A DNA stretch of 64,000 nucleotides from Ardenticatenaceae bacterium. GTDB taxonomy: Bacteria > Chloroflexota > Anaerolineae > Promineifilales > Promineifilaceae. Under the pieces are notes generated by a model. It was not told the origin of the DNA. It made no database searches and saw only the letters and a list, made by a program, of their open reading frames with translations. Below, piece by piece: positions 1 through 9,091 of this stretch. The stretch's first letter is position 1, and every line of letters begins with the position of its first letter. A program made the position numbers and the translations under genes. The DNA lies in contig JACKBV010000015.1 of assembly GCA_020634315.1 (NCBI GenBank), positions 1-64,000 on the forward strand, in the 5' to 3' direction.

Positions 1-69
1 ATCATGTTGTTTACGCAGTTCGGTTTTAACCCGGTAAAACGGGTTTCAAGAAATAATGCGAAACGGCCG

Positions 70-2508
70 TTATTTATAAAACAACGGATAACGCGACGGA
101 TCCGCCTCATGCATCATCTCATAGACCACATCAAATACCTCTTCCACGTTCGGCTTAGAAAAATAACTGCCATCGGAACCATAAGCGGGGCGATGCTCCT
201 TCGCCGTAAGCGTGCGCGGCTCCGCATCGAGCCACCAAAAGCCGCCCTGCTTCTCCAACACATGCTGCATCATGTAAGCCGTTGTGCCACCGGGCACGTC
301 TTCATCAAGAAACAGGATGCGGCTTGTTTTTTGCAACGATTGCAGGATACGGCCGTATCGGTCAAAAGGCAGCAGCGATTGCACATCGACCACTTCCACC
401 TCAACACCAACCCGCTGTAATTTATCGGCCGCATCCAGGGCAATGCGGCAGCACGCGCCATACGTCACAATCGTCACGTCATCCCCCGCACGCAGCACCT
501 CCGGCACACCCAGCGGCACCGTCAACTCGCCAATATTTGCCGGTAATTTCTCCTTCAAGCGGTATCCATTCAATACCTCGACAACCAAACCCGGCTCATC
601 CCCTTGCAGCAGCGTATTGTAAAAGCCCGCCGCCCGCGTCATGTCACGCGGCACAAGCACATGCATACCACGCACCAGGTTAATAATACCGGCCATCGGC
701 GAACCGGCATGCCAGATACCTTCCAAACGATGGCCGCGCGTGCTGACAATCACCGGCGCTTTCTGTCCGCCAGCCGTGCGCCAGCGCAGCGTCGCCAAAT
801 CATCAGCCATAAGCTGCAACGCATAAAGGACATAATCCAGATATTGAATTTCAGCAATGGGGCGCAAACCGCGCATAGCCAGACCAATCGCCTGCCCCAA
901 AATAGTCGCTTCGCGAATGCCGGTATCCGCCACCCGCAGCGCCCCATATTTCGCCTGTAAACCGGCAAACGTCTGGTTAACGCCGCCCAACTTGCCAACA
1001 TCTTCGCCAAAAGCCAGCACGCGCGGATCACGCGACAACATGGCATCGAAGAATGTGTTGAGCACTTCAAAACCGCTCACCAAAGGAGAATCTGGCGCAT
1101 ACACCGGCTTCACTTCCGGGACAAGCAAAGCTGAGCCACGTTCATCATTGTGCAAATGCGCCCCATAGCGGCGCACATTTGCCGTTAATCGTTCATTTTT
1201 CCAGGCAATCAACTGTGCCCGTGCCCGCGAGTCTTCATCTTTAATAGCCAGCAGCACGTCATGTAAAGCATTCAAAATATCGCGCTGCTGCGGATTGGGC
1301 TTGTTCAACAAGCGCTGCTTGATTTGCGCAACGTCCGTGGGGCAGGAACAGGCGGCTTCGACAGATTCAATGAGGTGAACGGCCGTTTGCACATCCTCAT
1401 AATACGAAGCCGTAAAAGCACGCCACGCCTCCGACTTAATACGCTCAACCCGTTCGCGTGCCTCATATTCAATATCATCCAATTCCCCCGGCAAAGCCAA
1501 ACCACGCTCCACAATCCATTCACGCAGCTTCTTAATGCCGTCAAACTCTTCTTCCCAGGCCAGCCTTTCCGGTGATTTATACCGTTCATGACTGCCCGAT
1601 GTCGAATGCCCTTGCGGTTGTGTCAACTCAACCACATGCACAATGGCCGGGATATGATCACGCCGCGCTATCGCCGCCGCCTCATGATACACACGCACCA
1701 ACTCCATATAATCCCAACCACGCACGGTATAAAGATTAAAGCCGTGATCAGAATCCGGTTGGCGGCGGAATCCCGCCAACAACAGAGACAAATCCCCATG
1801 TGTAATCTGGTGGGCATTGGGCACAGAAATACCATACCCATCATCCCAAATCGAGATAACGGCCGGCGCATTGAGCACGCCAATGGCATTCACACTCTCC
1901 CAAAACATCCCTTCCGCACAGCTCGCATTACCAATTGTGCCCCAGGCAACCTCGTTCCCCCGGCGCGAAAACTGCGTCATATACTGCAAGGCTTCCAGTT
2001 CACGGTAAACACGCGACGCATAAGCCAACCCCACCAGGCGCGGCATCTGTGAGCCGGTCGGAGAAACATCCGCCGACGTATTCAACATTTCCGTCTGCAC
2101 CTTCCAACTGCCATCCGGGTTCAGCAAACGGGTAGCAAAATGAGCATTCATCTGGCGCCCAGCCGATTGGGGATCCGCATCTACATTGGCATGCGCATAA
2201 AGCTGCGCAAAAAATTCATGAATCGTTGCCATCTTTTTGGCAAACATAAAGGTCTGGTCTCGATAATACCCAGAGCGAAAATCACCCTTGCGAAACGCTT
2301 TTGCCATGGCAATTTGCGGTATTTCCTTGCCATCGCCAAAAATACCAAATTTAGCACGGCCGCTAAATACTTCACGCCGCCCAATAAGACTTACTTGACG
2401 GCTCTCCACAGCCAGACGATAGTCTGTCAGGACGGTTGCCGGATCAAGCAAGTCATCTAAATCAGGCGTCTCTTCACTTTCGCTCAATTCAAGAATTGTT
2501 CCAGCCAT
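70..2508 (-). CDS. Fused 2-oxoacid dehydrogenase E1 (alpha and beta in one chain)
   Basis: Thiamine-diphosphate-dependent E1 component of a pyruvate or branched-chain 2-oxoacid dehydrogenase complex, 812 residues. The N-terminal part (about 1-440) is E1-alpha-like, with a TPP-binding stretch around GNASCAEGMFWESVNAI and WDDGYGIS. The C-terminal part (about 470-812) is E1-beta-like, with FGEDVGKLGGVNQTF, a transketolase pyrimidine-binding region, and a transketolase C domain containing LDEDVPGGTTAYM. Single-chain alpha-beta E1 proteins are known in several phyla, so the fusion is not unique. No E2 or E3 gene is in view, so the exact substrate cannot be assigned. The start is supported by GGATGAG about 5 bases upstream. 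One ACGGCCGT palindrome directly follows the stop codon. Confidence 0.88.
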   Translation of the reverse strand: MAGTILELSESEETPDLDDLLDPATVLTDYRLAVESRQVSLIGRREVFSGRAKFGIFGDGKEIPQIAMAKAFRKGDFRSGYYRDQTFMFAKKMATIHEFFAQLYAHANVDADPQSAGRQMNAHFATRLLNPDGSWKVQTEMLNTSADVSPTGSQMPRLVGLAYASRVYRELEALQYMTQFSRRGNEVAWGTIGNASCAEGMFWESVNAIGVLNAPAVISIWDDGYGISVPNAHQITHGDLSLLLAGFRRQPDSDHGFNLYTVRGWDYMELVRVYHEAAAIARRDHIPAIVHVVELTQPQGHSTSGSHERYKSPERLAWEEEFDGIKKLREWIVERGLALPGELDDIEYEARERVERIKSEAWRAFTASYYEDVQTAVHLIESVEAACSCPTDVAQIKQRLLNKPNPQQRDILNALHDVLLAIKDEDSRARAQLIAWKNERLTANVRRYGAHLHNDERGSALLVPEVKPVYAPDSPLVSGFEVLNTFFDAMLSRDPRVLAFGEDVGKLGGVNQTFAGLQAKYGALRVADTGIREATILGQAIGLAMRGLRPIAEIQYLDYVLYALQLMADDLATLRWRTAGGQKAPVIVSTRGHRLEGIWHAGSPMAGIINLVRGMHVLVPRDMTRAAGFYNTLLQGDEPGLVVEVLNGYRLKEKLPANIGELTVPLGVPEVLRAGDDVTIVTYGACCRIALDAADKLQRVGVEVEVVDVQSLLPFDRYGRILQSLQKTSRILFLDEDVPGGTTAYMMQHVLEKQGGFWWLDAEPRTLTAKEHRPAYGSDGSYFSKPNVEEVFDVVYEMMHEADPSRYPLFYK

Positions 2509-2981
2509 ATTTTCTCATCCTTTATAAACAACGCTGCCAGCGACACCCCATTGACAGAGGTCATAGACCGGCACTTCGTATCACTTCAAGTTTGCAAGCA
2601 AACAGGCTCACATCATGCACCTCTTCGCAGGTCACAAGCAGACGCAAACACCCAGGCTCGTTACCAGGAAAATGCCTGTTATACCGTTAATGAGTAATAG
2701 TGATTGTGAAAAACAACAAAGAATTCGAGGATTGTGATTTTGTGCTAACTAGGGGTAGGCTGCATCGGTTCAATACGCCTCCTTCATGATGGGATAATGA
2801 GTGGGTTATAGAAAATGATTGTAACGCAAAACAACTTGTGAGGGGAAATTTGTCACAAATTCATACGTCTTCTTTATAAATGGAATGGATTACGATAAAG
2901 ATTAAGCTTAACTGGCACACATATCGTGGGATGGCGACTCAAGGCATCATAACCGCGAATCGCCACCCCACAAGAATTCAT
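2509..2981. other. Intergenic region between E1 and lipoprotein genes
   Basis: A 473-base gap between two minus-strand genes. I see no convincing reading frame, tRNA or strong terminator. It is moderately AT-rich and should hold the promoter of the E1 gene, but no clean -35/-10 pair stands out. Confidence 0.5.
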
Positions 2982-3620
2982 TTACTGCATCTTGGGCGTT
3001 ACCAGGAAGTTATCGAACTGCACACGCACACCGCCAACACCCATGGTTTCCACCATCAGGCCAACGTCCCCTTTGCTGAAGGCGTCATCCGTGATCCGTC
3101 CAACCTCTTGGTCATTTACATAGAAGAGCAAATTCGCCCCTTCGGCTTCTACGCGTAACAGGTTGAGTTGATTCAAGCCCTGGTTAATGGCATCTGACTC
3201 AAACCACCATTCGCCCACAATTGGTTGCACTTCGTCAGTGCCACCATTGCGGTAACGGCCGATCCACACATACCCATCACCGCTAATCTCAAACACATAA
3301 AAATCATCCCGATCATCGTTCACGCGGAATAACATGCCATACCCATTGTTCAATGGGCCTTCCACCTGAGTTGCCTCAACCTGATACGTCGCATCGGCAA
3401 ACTCTTTCCCGGCTGTCGTCCAGATCAACGACGTATCCGCTTTGACCAGCAAATCATAGTTGCCGTCAACAACCTGCCCCAACGCATCCGCATCATCGCC
3501 AACACGCCAGTCGCCCGGCTCATCAAAGCGTTCCTGATAAGGGCCGCCCTGCCCTAAACAAGCCGTCAACCCCAACAACAAGATCATGACAACCAGCCAA
3601 ACATGCTTTCTTCGCTGCAT
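2982..3620 (-). CDS. Secreted lipoprotein with a concanavalin-like (LamG/DUF1080-type) domain
   Basis: 212 residues. Residues 1-21 form a lipoprotein signal peptide: positive MQRRKH, a hydrophobic core, then lipobox LTAC with Cys at about 21. The rest is rich in beta strands, Trp and Gly, with phrases such as GYGMLFRVNDDRDDFYVFEI and LLFYVNDQEVGRI. These are typical of the jelly-roll 3-keto-disaccharide hydrolase/LamG-like domain found in lipoproteins that bind glycans or act as surface sensors. I cannot name a substrate or assign catalysis. A good ribosome site (TAGGAGA) lies 7 bases before the ATG. It stands between the Fe-S oxidoreductase and E1 genes, and no functional link is evident. 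Confidence 0.75.
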   Translation of the reverse strand: MQRRKHVWLVVMILLLGLTACLGQGGPYQERFDEPGDWRVGDDADALGQVVDGNYDLLVKADTSLIWTTAGKEFADATYQVEATQVEGPLNNGYGMLFRVNDDRDDFYVFEISGDGYVWIGRYRNGGTDEVQPIVGEWWFESDAINQGLNQLNLLRVEAEGANLLFYVNDQEVGRITDDAFSKGDVGLMVETMGVGGVRVQFDNFLVTPKMQ

Positions 3621-3706
3621 TACACTTATCTCCTAAAGATCGGTAGTCGGTTGTCACTAACGGCAGTCGGTCATTGGTATGACCGCTTACCGTTTATTGA
3701 TAACCG

Positions 3707-5731
3707 CTATTTGCCATGCACCGCTTCCAGAACCAATTCTGCCACATCTTTCACACGCATGGGCGAACCTTCTTCGCGGTTGGCATCGTGCATCATGGTA
3801 GCACAGAAGGGACAGCCCACAGCCAACGTCTCTGCGCCGGTTTGGTGTGCTTCCTTATAGCGATTCATATTGACCGCCTCTGTGCCATGTTCTTCTTCTT
3901 TCCACATTTGTGCGCCACCCGCACCACAACAGAACGAATTGGCTTTCGTGCGATCCATTTCTAGCAAGGTGAAGCCGGCCTGCGCCAATGCATCACGCGG
4001 CGCGTCCACAATGCCGTTGTGCCGCCCCAGGTAACAGGGATCATGGAAGGTGACTTTTTCCAGGTTACGGCCGTTTAGCCGCAGCTTGCCCTTCCCCACC
4101 AAATCCGCAATCAACTGCGTATGATGATACACCTGATAATGACCGCCAAACTCGCCATACTCCTTACCAATAGTGGTAAAGCAGTGCGGACAGCTTGTCA
4201 CAATTTTACGCTCATGCGCCTTAGCCGCATTCAACGTCTCAATATTAGCGGAAGCCATCTCAAAGAAAAGATACTCATTGCCTGCGCGTCGCGCCGAATC
4301 ACCGGTGCAAGACTCATCATCGCCCAACACGGCAAAGCTAATGCCCGCTTCATGCAAAATCGTCGCCACCGCCTGCACCGTCTTTTGTGCCTCTGGATTA
4401 AACGCGCCTGCACAACCAACCCACAATAAATATTCATAGTCTGGATTATCCAGCACCGTTGGCACATCAAACTCCAGCGGTTTCATCCATTCCATCCGAC
4501 TTTCCGTTGACTGCCACGGATTGCCGGTGCGCTCCATGCCACGAAATGCGCCTTGCAGCTCGCCAGGAAATTCGCTAGCCATCAATACCTGGTCACGGCG
4601 AATATCCAAAATATCGAGCATTGGCGTATTGCCCACAGGGCAGGCATCAATACAGGCACCGCAGGTCGTACAAGCCCATACGGCACTGGGGCTGATCGCA
4701 AATTCCATAAGGGGCATCGGCGCGGGTTCGCCATTTGCCAGAGCCGCCATATTCTCCCGCAGGAAGTAACGCTTGTTCACTTCCAGAGCCGCGGGCGATA
4801 ACTCTTTGCCCGTGTTATAAGCGGGGCACGCTTCCTGGCAGCGGTTGCACATAATACAGGCAAACGCATCCACAATACGTGTCTGCTCCAGGTCAAACAA
4901 CGTGCTGGCACCAAACTGCTCCACCGATTCATCTTCAAAATTCAAGGATTTGATTTGCCCCAGATACGTACGTTCGGGGGCGGTCATAAAGTTGAAGGGG
5001 CCGACAAAAAGATGCGCATGTTTGGTGTACGGGAAGTACGGCATAAAGAGCAAAATTAACCCAATTGCCATCCACCAACCCAGGTGCCAGACAAAGGTCT
5101 GCCCAAATGCACTGCTATTGGCAAAAAGTGTGCTGGCAACAAAGGAACCAAACGGCTGCCAGGGATCCCCGCCATGCTGTGCAAGCAGCGCGGATGCGCC
5201 CAACAAGCGGAACCCCACATGCAATAAAATAAACACCCCAACCACAAGCGAATCTTTCCAAACACCCCCCTCGCGCACTTTCGGCATCAGCATCACATTG
5301 TCACGGATGGAGAGCACGGGGTCTTTGGCGGCAAAGCGGCGCAGCAAGAAGTAAAGAACGCCGATGAGCACGGTAAAGCTGAAGATGTCCGCAGCCAGCC
5401 GGAATAGATTGCCAATGATATTGTCTTCGAGAAAGTGGAACCCAGGAATGAGGCCTTCCATGATGTCAACCGCGTTGACGAGGAAGTAAAAAATGAAGCC
5501 CCAAGCCACGCCATAATGGAAAATGGAGGAAATTTTGCGGCGGCGAATGAGCTTGCCCTGGCTAATCAGGGCGACAAGCCCGTCTACAACGCGCTTGAAG
5601 AGATTGTTGAAGTTGAGCTTGCCCTGGCCGCGCAGCACAATGCGTGCCATTTGTCCAAAGGTGTTGTAGGTTGCCATCGCGGAAATGGCGACCAACAAGG
5701 CAAACAGGAGTTTTTCGGTAGTTGTTAACAT
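3707..5731 (-). CDS. Membrane-bound heterodisulfide reductase-like Fe-S oxidoreductase
   Basis: 674 residues. The N-terminal 260 residues form several transmembrane helices of the NarI/HdrE-type cytochrome b fold, with membrane-embedded His in VWHLGWW and LLHVGFR. Two [4Fe-4S] motifs follow (CIMCNRCQEACP near 290 and CTTCGACIDACP near 350). Two CCG domains close the chain, with CPHCFTT, HDPCYLGRHN, FCCGAGG and CPFCATMM. This architecture (HdrD-like plus cytochrome b) passes electrons between the membrane quinone pool and a soluble partner such as an electron-transfer flavoprotein or acyl-CoA dehydrogenase chain. The partner is not in the window. The family call is firm and the physiological donor is unknown. 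The start is supported by AGAGAGGG about 7 bases upstream. Confidence 0.87.
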   Translation of the reverse strand: MLTTTEKLLFALLVAISAMATYNTFGQMARIVLRGQGKLNFNNLFKRVVDGLVALISQGKLIRRRKISSIFHYGVAWGFIFYFLVNAVDIMEGLIPGFHFLEDNIIGNLFRLAADIFSFTVLIGVLYFLLRRFAAKDPVLSIRDNVMLMPKVREGGVWKDSLVVGVFILLHVGFRLLGASALLAQHGGDPWQPFGSFVASTLFANSSAFGQTFVWHLGWWMAIGLILLFMPYFPYTKHAHLFVGPFNFMTAPERTYLGQIKSLNFEDESVEQFGASTLFDLEQTRIVDAFACIMCNRCQEACPAYNTGKELSPAALEVNKRYFLRENMAALANGEPAPMPLMEFAISPSAVWACTTCGACIDACPVGNTPMLDILDIRRDQVLMASEFPGELQGAFRGMERTGNPWQSTESRMEWMKPLEFDVPTVLDNPDYEYLLWVGCAGAFNPEAQKTVQAVATILHEAGISFAVLGDDESCTGDSARRAGNEYLFFEMASANIETLNAAKAHERKIVTSCPHCFTTIGKEYGEFGGHYQVYHHTQLIADLVGKGKLRLNGRNLEKVTFHDPCYLGRHNGIVDAPRDALAQAGFTLLEMDRTKANSFCCGAGGAQMWKEEEHGTEAVNMNRYKEAHQTGAETLAVGCPFCATMMHDANREEGSPMRVKDVAELVLEAVHGK

Positions 5732-5932
5732 GCTGTACCCTCTCTGTTGTCAGGTGGTGATAACGGCCGTTTCCCACAGCCCATCCCCAACCCATGTTGT
5801 CAAGTCTATCATGGCGATAATCTGCTGACAAAACCCTTTTTCTGCCAGCACTTGCCGTTAATTGTACCCAACTTCTTGACGCGCTGCATCATGAATTTAA
5901 GGGTGAAGATTGTCAGGTCTCACGCCGCGAAA

Positions 5933-6556
5933 TCACCCATCAGCATGCACAAACGTACCGCTCACTTCATCATAATAACCAATGCCCGGCGCTTCCAGAT
6001 AATAAACCCAACCATGCAGCGTCAACGCCCCCGACTCAACCTGCTCATGAATAAACGCATAACTACGCAAATTTTTTAACTGCAAAACCACATTGCGCTC
6101 AACAATAGCCTGATGACGCACATCCGCTGCTGCCCCGCGCAGAGCCAAATCCACATCCCGCTGTGCCGGACGCGCCAAATCCAGCCAACGCGACAACGCC
6201 GGTTCGCGCAGCCGGTTAAGCTGTGCGTCTAACCCTTTGATGCCGCCGCAATCTGTGTGCCCCATGACAATAATATGCGGCACATGCAGGCCCAGCACAG
6301 CATATTCCAACACAGACACAATCCCATTTTCCGTTTGTGTGGAAGGGGGAATGACGTTGGCGATATTCCGCAGCATAAACAAATCCCCCGGTTTAGCGCC
6401 CAACAACGCTTCCGGCGTCACACGCGAATCCGCACAACCAATAAACAAAGCCTGCGGATGCTGCCCTTCGGCAACAAGTTTTGCCAACAAAGCGCTTTCC
6501 TTCTTAAAAAATTGGCGGCGCTGCGTTGTTGTCTGGTCTAATAAAGTGTCACCCAT
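5933..6556 (-). CDS. Beta-class carbonic anhydrase
   Basis: Interconverts CO2 and bicarbonate in the cytoplasm. The zinc ligands and catalytic dyad are present: CADSR (Cys plus the Asp-Arg pair) and, about 60 residues later, GHTDCGG (His and Cys). AMLRNIANVIPP-like and SVLEYAVLGL segments are also typical. I place the start at the internal ATG at 6556 (207 residues), because GAGGAGGAAC lies 6 bases before it; an in-frame ATG at 6622 has no such site. The gene follows moeA on the same strand with a gap of about 100 bases. A SulP-type anion transporter at 53-55 kb could supply bicarbonate, but that link is only a suggestion. Confidence 0.92.
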   Translation of the reverse strand: MGDTLLDQTTTQRRQFFKKESALLAKLVAEGQHPQALFIGCADSRVTPEALLGAKPGDLFMLRNIANVIPPSTQTENGIVSVLEYAVLGLHVPHIIVMGHTDCGGIKGLDAQLNRLREPALSRWLDLARPAQRDVDLALRGAAADVRHQAIVERNVVLQLKNLRSYAFIHEQVESGALTLHGWVYYLEAPGIGYYDEVSGTFVHADG

Positions 6557-6654
6557 TTGCGTTCCTCCTCGATAAAGCGAGACTGAAAGATTAAGAGCGG
6601 AAAGAAGTTTCCGAAATGCCATTTTTAAATGCTCAAAAACCTCGATAACGGCCG

Positions 6655-7902
6655 TTAAAACAACCGCACCTCCACCATGTCACCCGCCACCAGCCCACCT
6701 TTATTCAAAGGGACTTTAATCAGGCCGTCGGCGTTAACGAGCGTATAAATCAAGTTACTTTTGCCAAAAACGGGCGTCGCCAGCAGTCCGGCTTCGCCAT
6801 CGGCCAGGCGTGCCGGGATGTAATCTTCACGGCCGCTTTCGCTGGCGATGTTTTGCGTCAACTGCGCCCATACCAGTCCGCGCCGGGGCATTGTTTGCAG
6901 CCCTTGCAGCCGATAAATGGCCGGTACCCCAAACATATCGAACTGGATCATCGCGGATACAGGATTGCCGGGCAGACCAATCACGGGCTTGCCATCTACG
7001 GCTCCGACAATGGTCGGTTTGCCGGGACGGGTTGCCACGCCATGCAGCAAAACGCCGGGCGTACCCAAGCCATCCACAACTTCGACAGTCATATCGCGCA
7101 CGCTGACAGAAGAACCGGCCGACATGACGAGCATATCACACGCCGCCAACATTTGCGCGGCCGCCGTTTGCAGCGCTGCAAAATTGTCGGGAATAATGCC
7201 GCCATAAATAGGAAGGCCGCCTGCCTGCTGCACCTGTCCGCCAACAGTGTAGCTGTTGATGTCCCGAATTTGGCCGGGAACGGCCGTTTCCGTGGGTGGC
7301 ACAACCTCATCACCTGTCGCCAAAATGCCCACACGCGGACGCCGCGTCACGGCAACATCCGTAATGCCCAGGGCCAGCAGCCCGCCCAAATCTTGCGGGC
7401 GCAGCCAATGTGCGGCAGGGAGAACCTCGCTGTTTTCACGGACATCTTCACCGATTTGCAGCACATTTTGGCCGACGGCAACGGCACGAAAGACCTCAAT
7501 TTCGTGGGGGAACTGCTGCGCCTGGTGAATAACCTGGGTGTGTTCGACCTGGACAACGGCATCGGCCGTTTCCGGGATCATGCCGCCGGTATGCACGATA
7601 GCCGCCTGACCGCTGCCAAGTGTGACGGTGGCCGCTTTGCCCATTGGCACTTCGCCAATCACTTGCAGGAAAGCGGGCAAACTCTCTGACGCGCCGTAGG
7701 TGTCGGCCGCACGCACGGCATAGCCATCCATGGTGCTGCGGCGAAAAGTGGGCAAATGGTGCGGCGCGGGAATGGACACGGCCGTTACCCGTCCCACCGC
7801 CTCTTGCACAGGAATCGTCTCGGCAGGCATGACCTGCGTCAGGTGTTGAAACAGCAATGCACGTGCGGCATCGGGGGGGAGAACGTTGAAAAATTCGGGC
7901 AT
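6655..7902 (-). CDS. moeA: Molybdopterin molybdenumtransferase MoeA
   Basis: Inserts molybdate into adenylylated molybdopterin, the last step of molybdenum cofactor synthesis. The 415 residues match the family length. Visible motifs are TFRRSTMDGYAV near 52, AIVHTGGMIPETADAVV near 105, the MPT-binding ATGDEV with RDINSY around 185-210, MSAGSSVSVRD near 265, and GKPVIGLPGNPVSAM near 305, then a C-terminal beta domain. It begins 5 bases after the preceding gene ends, so the two are co-transcribed. No other moa/mob gene is in the window. An ACGGCCGT palindrome overlaps the stop codon. Confidence 0.93.
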   Translation of the reverse strand: MPEFFNVLPPDAARALLFQHLTQVMPAETIPVQEAVGRVTAVSIPAPHHLPTFRRSTMDGYAVRAADTYGASESLPAFLQVIGEVPMGKAATVTLGSGQAAIVHTGGMIPETADAVVQVEHTQVIHQAQQFPHEIEVFRAVAVGQNVLQIGEDVRENSEVLPAAHWLRPQDLGGLLALGITDVAVTRRPRVGILATGDEVVPPTETAVPGQIRDINSYTVGGQVQQAGGLPIYGGIIPDNFAALQTAAAQMLAACDMLVMSAGSSVSVRDMTVEVVDGLGTPGVLLHGVATRPGKPTIVGAVDGKPVIGLPGNPVSAMIQFDMFGVPAIYRLQGLQTMPRRGLVWAQLTQNIASESGREDYIPARLADGEAGLLATPVFGKSNLIYTLVNADGLIKVPLNKGGLVAGDMVEVRLF

Positions 7903-7906
7903 ACGA

Positions 7907-9073
7907 TCACTTCACCAATTGAAAGTCCGCGTGAATGGGACGAAGAGTTGTGGCAGCGGGCGGGAAGCCATTGCCAATGGCTGTGCCCAGCGTCAAAACG
8001 GCCGTTTTGCCAAGAGCACCCGTTTTGCCAGCAGCGGCATACGTCAACGCCGCCGCTGTGCCATCGTGAAACAGTTGCAATTTTAGCGGAGAGCCGACCA
8101 ATTCGCTAACCTGTGCCGCCAGATAGGTGGGGAGATGGGGCGTGAGCAGTTGTAAACGGCCGTAACACCCCATGTCCCAGGGCAGCGCCGGATGCCCATT
8201 CACCAAATAGCAGGCGATGGAAGCGGCCATGTGCGGCGACAACTGCCATCCGGCGCGAACCGCCTCTTGCCAGCTTTGCGCCATGACCTGAAGCAGAGAA
8301 ACGGCCGTATGCCGTGCTATCTCCACATTGTTATACGCCTCCATGTGGGTGCAAGCAGCAGGCCATGCCGGTAATGGATGCAAAGCCAGCAGCTGGCCCG
8401 CATCATAAACAGCCACCGCCCGCTTCAACGAAGTTTGCCCAAAATCAAAGACCAACATCGCCGCTGCCGCGGCTGGCGCAGCCCGCGCCACCCCCATGAG
8501 CGGCAAAGCGGCGGCATAGGGCGCACAAGACACAGTCATTTCCGGGAAGTGGTGGCGATGCAGCACCGCTTGTGCCGTGGCCGCCGTTAGCTGCCCTAAA
8601 TGTCCGGCCATCAGGCCGCCACCGAGCCAGATGGTGGTGATCTCGCGCCAAAATTGCCAATGAACGGCTTGCCAATCGGGGCGAACAACGCGATTAACGG
8701 CGTCGCCCCGTTTGAGCATGAGGAGGAGATACCCCAGGGAACGGCCGTATTCCTCGCCAATCAGCAGCGCCCGCCCGACGCCATCCGCCAGATAACGGTC
8801 AAAGGCGCGGAAAACGTCGGGAGATGCGGCCAATTCGGGGAAAGCGGCCAGGATGCGCTGCCGCCAAAAGTGTGAGCTGAGCAGTTGGTAGCCCGTTTTG
8901 CCGCGCACATCCCACGGCAAATGGACGCCGGGCAAGTCCACAATACGCGCTTGATTGAGCGAGGGGCGGATATACGGCCGTTGCTCTAAAAAAGGATGTT
9001 TCCACTCAACCATCAAAACAGTGGGAATTGATTCGCGGGGTGAACATGGACAACGCTGCCAGGTCATGTTCAC
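7907..9073 (-). CDS. ROK-like / actin-fold (ASKHA) protein of unknown substrate
   Basis: 388 residues. The central and C-terminal parts carry ASKHA-ATPase signatures: a phosphate-1 loop VFDFGQTSLKRAV near 210, HDGTAAALTYA near 345 and a phosphate-2-like TLGTAIGNGF near 365. This resembles ROK kinases and glucokinases, but the N-terminal 190 residues show no standard ROK pattern and no CxCGxxGC zinc motif is seen. It may phosphorylate a sugar or be a regulator, and I do not assign a substrate. The start drawn is GTG at 9073 (ATG at 9067 is equally possible). It lies 18 bases after ligA and 4 bases before moeA, so the three probably form one transcript. Confidence 0.6.
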   Translation of the reverse strand: MNMTWQRCPCSPRESIPTVLMVEWKHPFLEQRPYIRPSLNQARIVDLPGVHLPWDVRGKTGYQLLSSHFWRQRILAAFPELAASPDVFRAFDRYLADGVGRALLIGEEYGRSLGYLLLMLKRGDAVNRVVRPDWQAVHWQFWREITTIWLGGGLMAGHLGQLTAATAQAVLHRHHFPEMTVSCAPYAAALPLMGVARAAPAAAAAMLVFDFGQTSLKRAVAVYDAGQLLALHPLPAWPAACTHMEAYNNVEIARHTAVSLLQVMAQSWQEAVRAGWQLSPHMAASIACYLVNGHPALPWDMGCYGRLQLLTPHLPTYLAAQVSELVGSPLKLQLFHDGTAAALTYAAAGKTGALGKTAVLTLGTAIGNGFPPAATTLRPIHADFQLVK

Positions 9074-9091
9074 CCATAAGCCAGCTTCCTT

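Noticed and set aside
21..50. Terminator of the E1 gene
   Set aside because: A six-base stem (AACCCG/CGGGTT) exists but no T-run follows on the minus strand and the window edge prevents judging more.
6853..7689. Plus-strand open frame of 278 codons
   Set aside because: Antisense to moeA, with no ribosome site and no family features.
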